Assembly (NCBI GenBank): GCA_002705205.1
Contig: PAHP01000005.1
Span: forward strand, 1 to 64,000
Length of the DNA stretch: 64,000 bases
Direction of reading: 5' to 3'
DNA from: Flavobacteriales bacterium
GTDB taxonomy: Bacteria; Bacteroidota; Bacteroidia; Flavobacteriales; BACL11
The translations under genes were made by a program, and so were the position numbers. The notes beneath the pieces are model-generated. The model made no database searches and was not told the DNA's origin. It worked only from the letters and a program-made list of their open reading frames with translations. Each line of letters starts with the position of its first letter. The first letter of the stretch is position 1. Shown here in pieces: positions 63,753 through 64,000 of the stretch.

Positions 63753-64000
63753 ATGAAATGCTTCCCTTCATCAGCTGATGAGTTTTTAAGCGGGCAAATT
63801 TTGTTAATCAATAAGCCTCTTGGCTGGTCTTCATTTGATGTTGTGAAAAAAATAAAAAACTTAATCCGAACAAAATACAAATTAAAAAAAATAAAAGTAG
63901 GTCATTCGGGAACCTTAGACCCATTAGCCACTGGGCTCTTAATAATTTGTACTGGTAAATTTACAAAAAGAATATCCGAAATTCAAGAGCAGAAAAAAAC
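63753..64000 (+). CDS. truB: tRNA pseudouridine synthase B, N-terminal part (cut by window edge)
   Basis: An open frame from the ATG at 63753 runs off the right edge. LLINKPLGWSSFDVVKKIK and VGHSGTLDPLATGLLIICTGK are diagnostic of TruB, including the catalytic Asp of GTLDP. TruB makes pseudouridine 55 in tRNAs. It begins one base after the uppP stop and is not in the ORF track because it has no stop in the window. Confidence 0.93.
   Translation, partial: MKCFPSSADEFLSGQILLINKPLGWSSFDVVKKIKNLIRTKYKLKKIKVGHSGTLDPLATGLLIICTGKFTKRISEIQEQKK

Overview
The window is an AT-rich stretch of a marine-type Bacteroidota genome, most likely order Flavobacteriales. The evidence is secreted proteins with type IX secretion (T9SS) C-terminal sorting domains, many SPII lipoproteins, promoters of the Bacteroidota form TAnnTTTG, almost no Shine-Dalgarno sites, an IspG with the large central insertion, and gene neighbourhoods typical of the phylum (ftsX-DUF3098-uppP-truB; yceD-rpmF-plsX-fabH-accB-accC; GT2-dihydroorotase-DUF4296-epimerase). 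No rRNA, tRNA, CRISPR array, prophage or insertion sequence was seen. Coding density is very high, and many neighbouring genes touch or overlap by 1-8 bases.

Layout. 1-3.7 kb (minus): a run of small secreted proteins and lipoproteins sharing a nearly identical leader, after an OmpA-like lipoprotein. 4-10 kb (plus): DUF502 protein, a large T9SS protein combining PNGase F-like and LamG domains, and ispG. 10-13.8 kb (minus): purT, a nucleotidyltransferase, riboflavin synthase and the menaquinone (futalosine) enzyme mqnC. 13.8-20.9 kb (plus): leucyl aminopeptidase, pdxA and the ribosome/fatty-acid cluster. 21-31.4 kb (plus): an exo-acting N-glycan degradation operon (cutC, GH2 beta-mannosidase, glycosylasparaginase, GH20 hexosaminidase, GH92 alpha-mannosidase, FHS sugar transporter). 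31.4-37.3 kb (minus): lamin-tail protein, TonB-dependent receptor and secreted endonuclease I. 37.4-47.9 kb: acs, a polyprenol-phosphate mannose synthase-like GT2, dihydroorotase, an ultra-acidic repeat lipoprotein, DUF4296, an epimerase, tyrS, an M20 peptidase and gpmI. 47.9-58.1 kb (minus): a lipoprotein C26 amidotransferase, an unusual inverted/direct repeat region, then a complete tryptophan to 2-aminomuconate catabolic operon. 58-61.8 kb (minus): a UbiA-like membrane protein and leuS. 61.8-64 kb (plus): ftsX-DUF3098-uppP-truB.

How they work together. The N-glycan operon can strip mannose, GlcNAc, the core beta-mannose and finally the GlcNAc-Asn link, then import the sugars. The PNGase F-like protein elsewhere in the window could release glycans outside the cell. 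The kynurenine operon encodes every step from tryptophan to 2-aminomuconate plus its deaminase, with two extra genes (an SDR lacking the catalytic Tyr/Lys and a GNAT) of unknown role. The TonB receptor, endonuclease I and lamin-tail set may form an extracellular DNA scavenging unit. The least explained pieces are the phased 20-bp repeats and perfect 28-bp inverted repeat beside the kynurenine operon, the homogenised leader cassettes at the left end (one with its ATG changed to ATC), and several genes whose promoter lies only 4-7 bases before the start codon.
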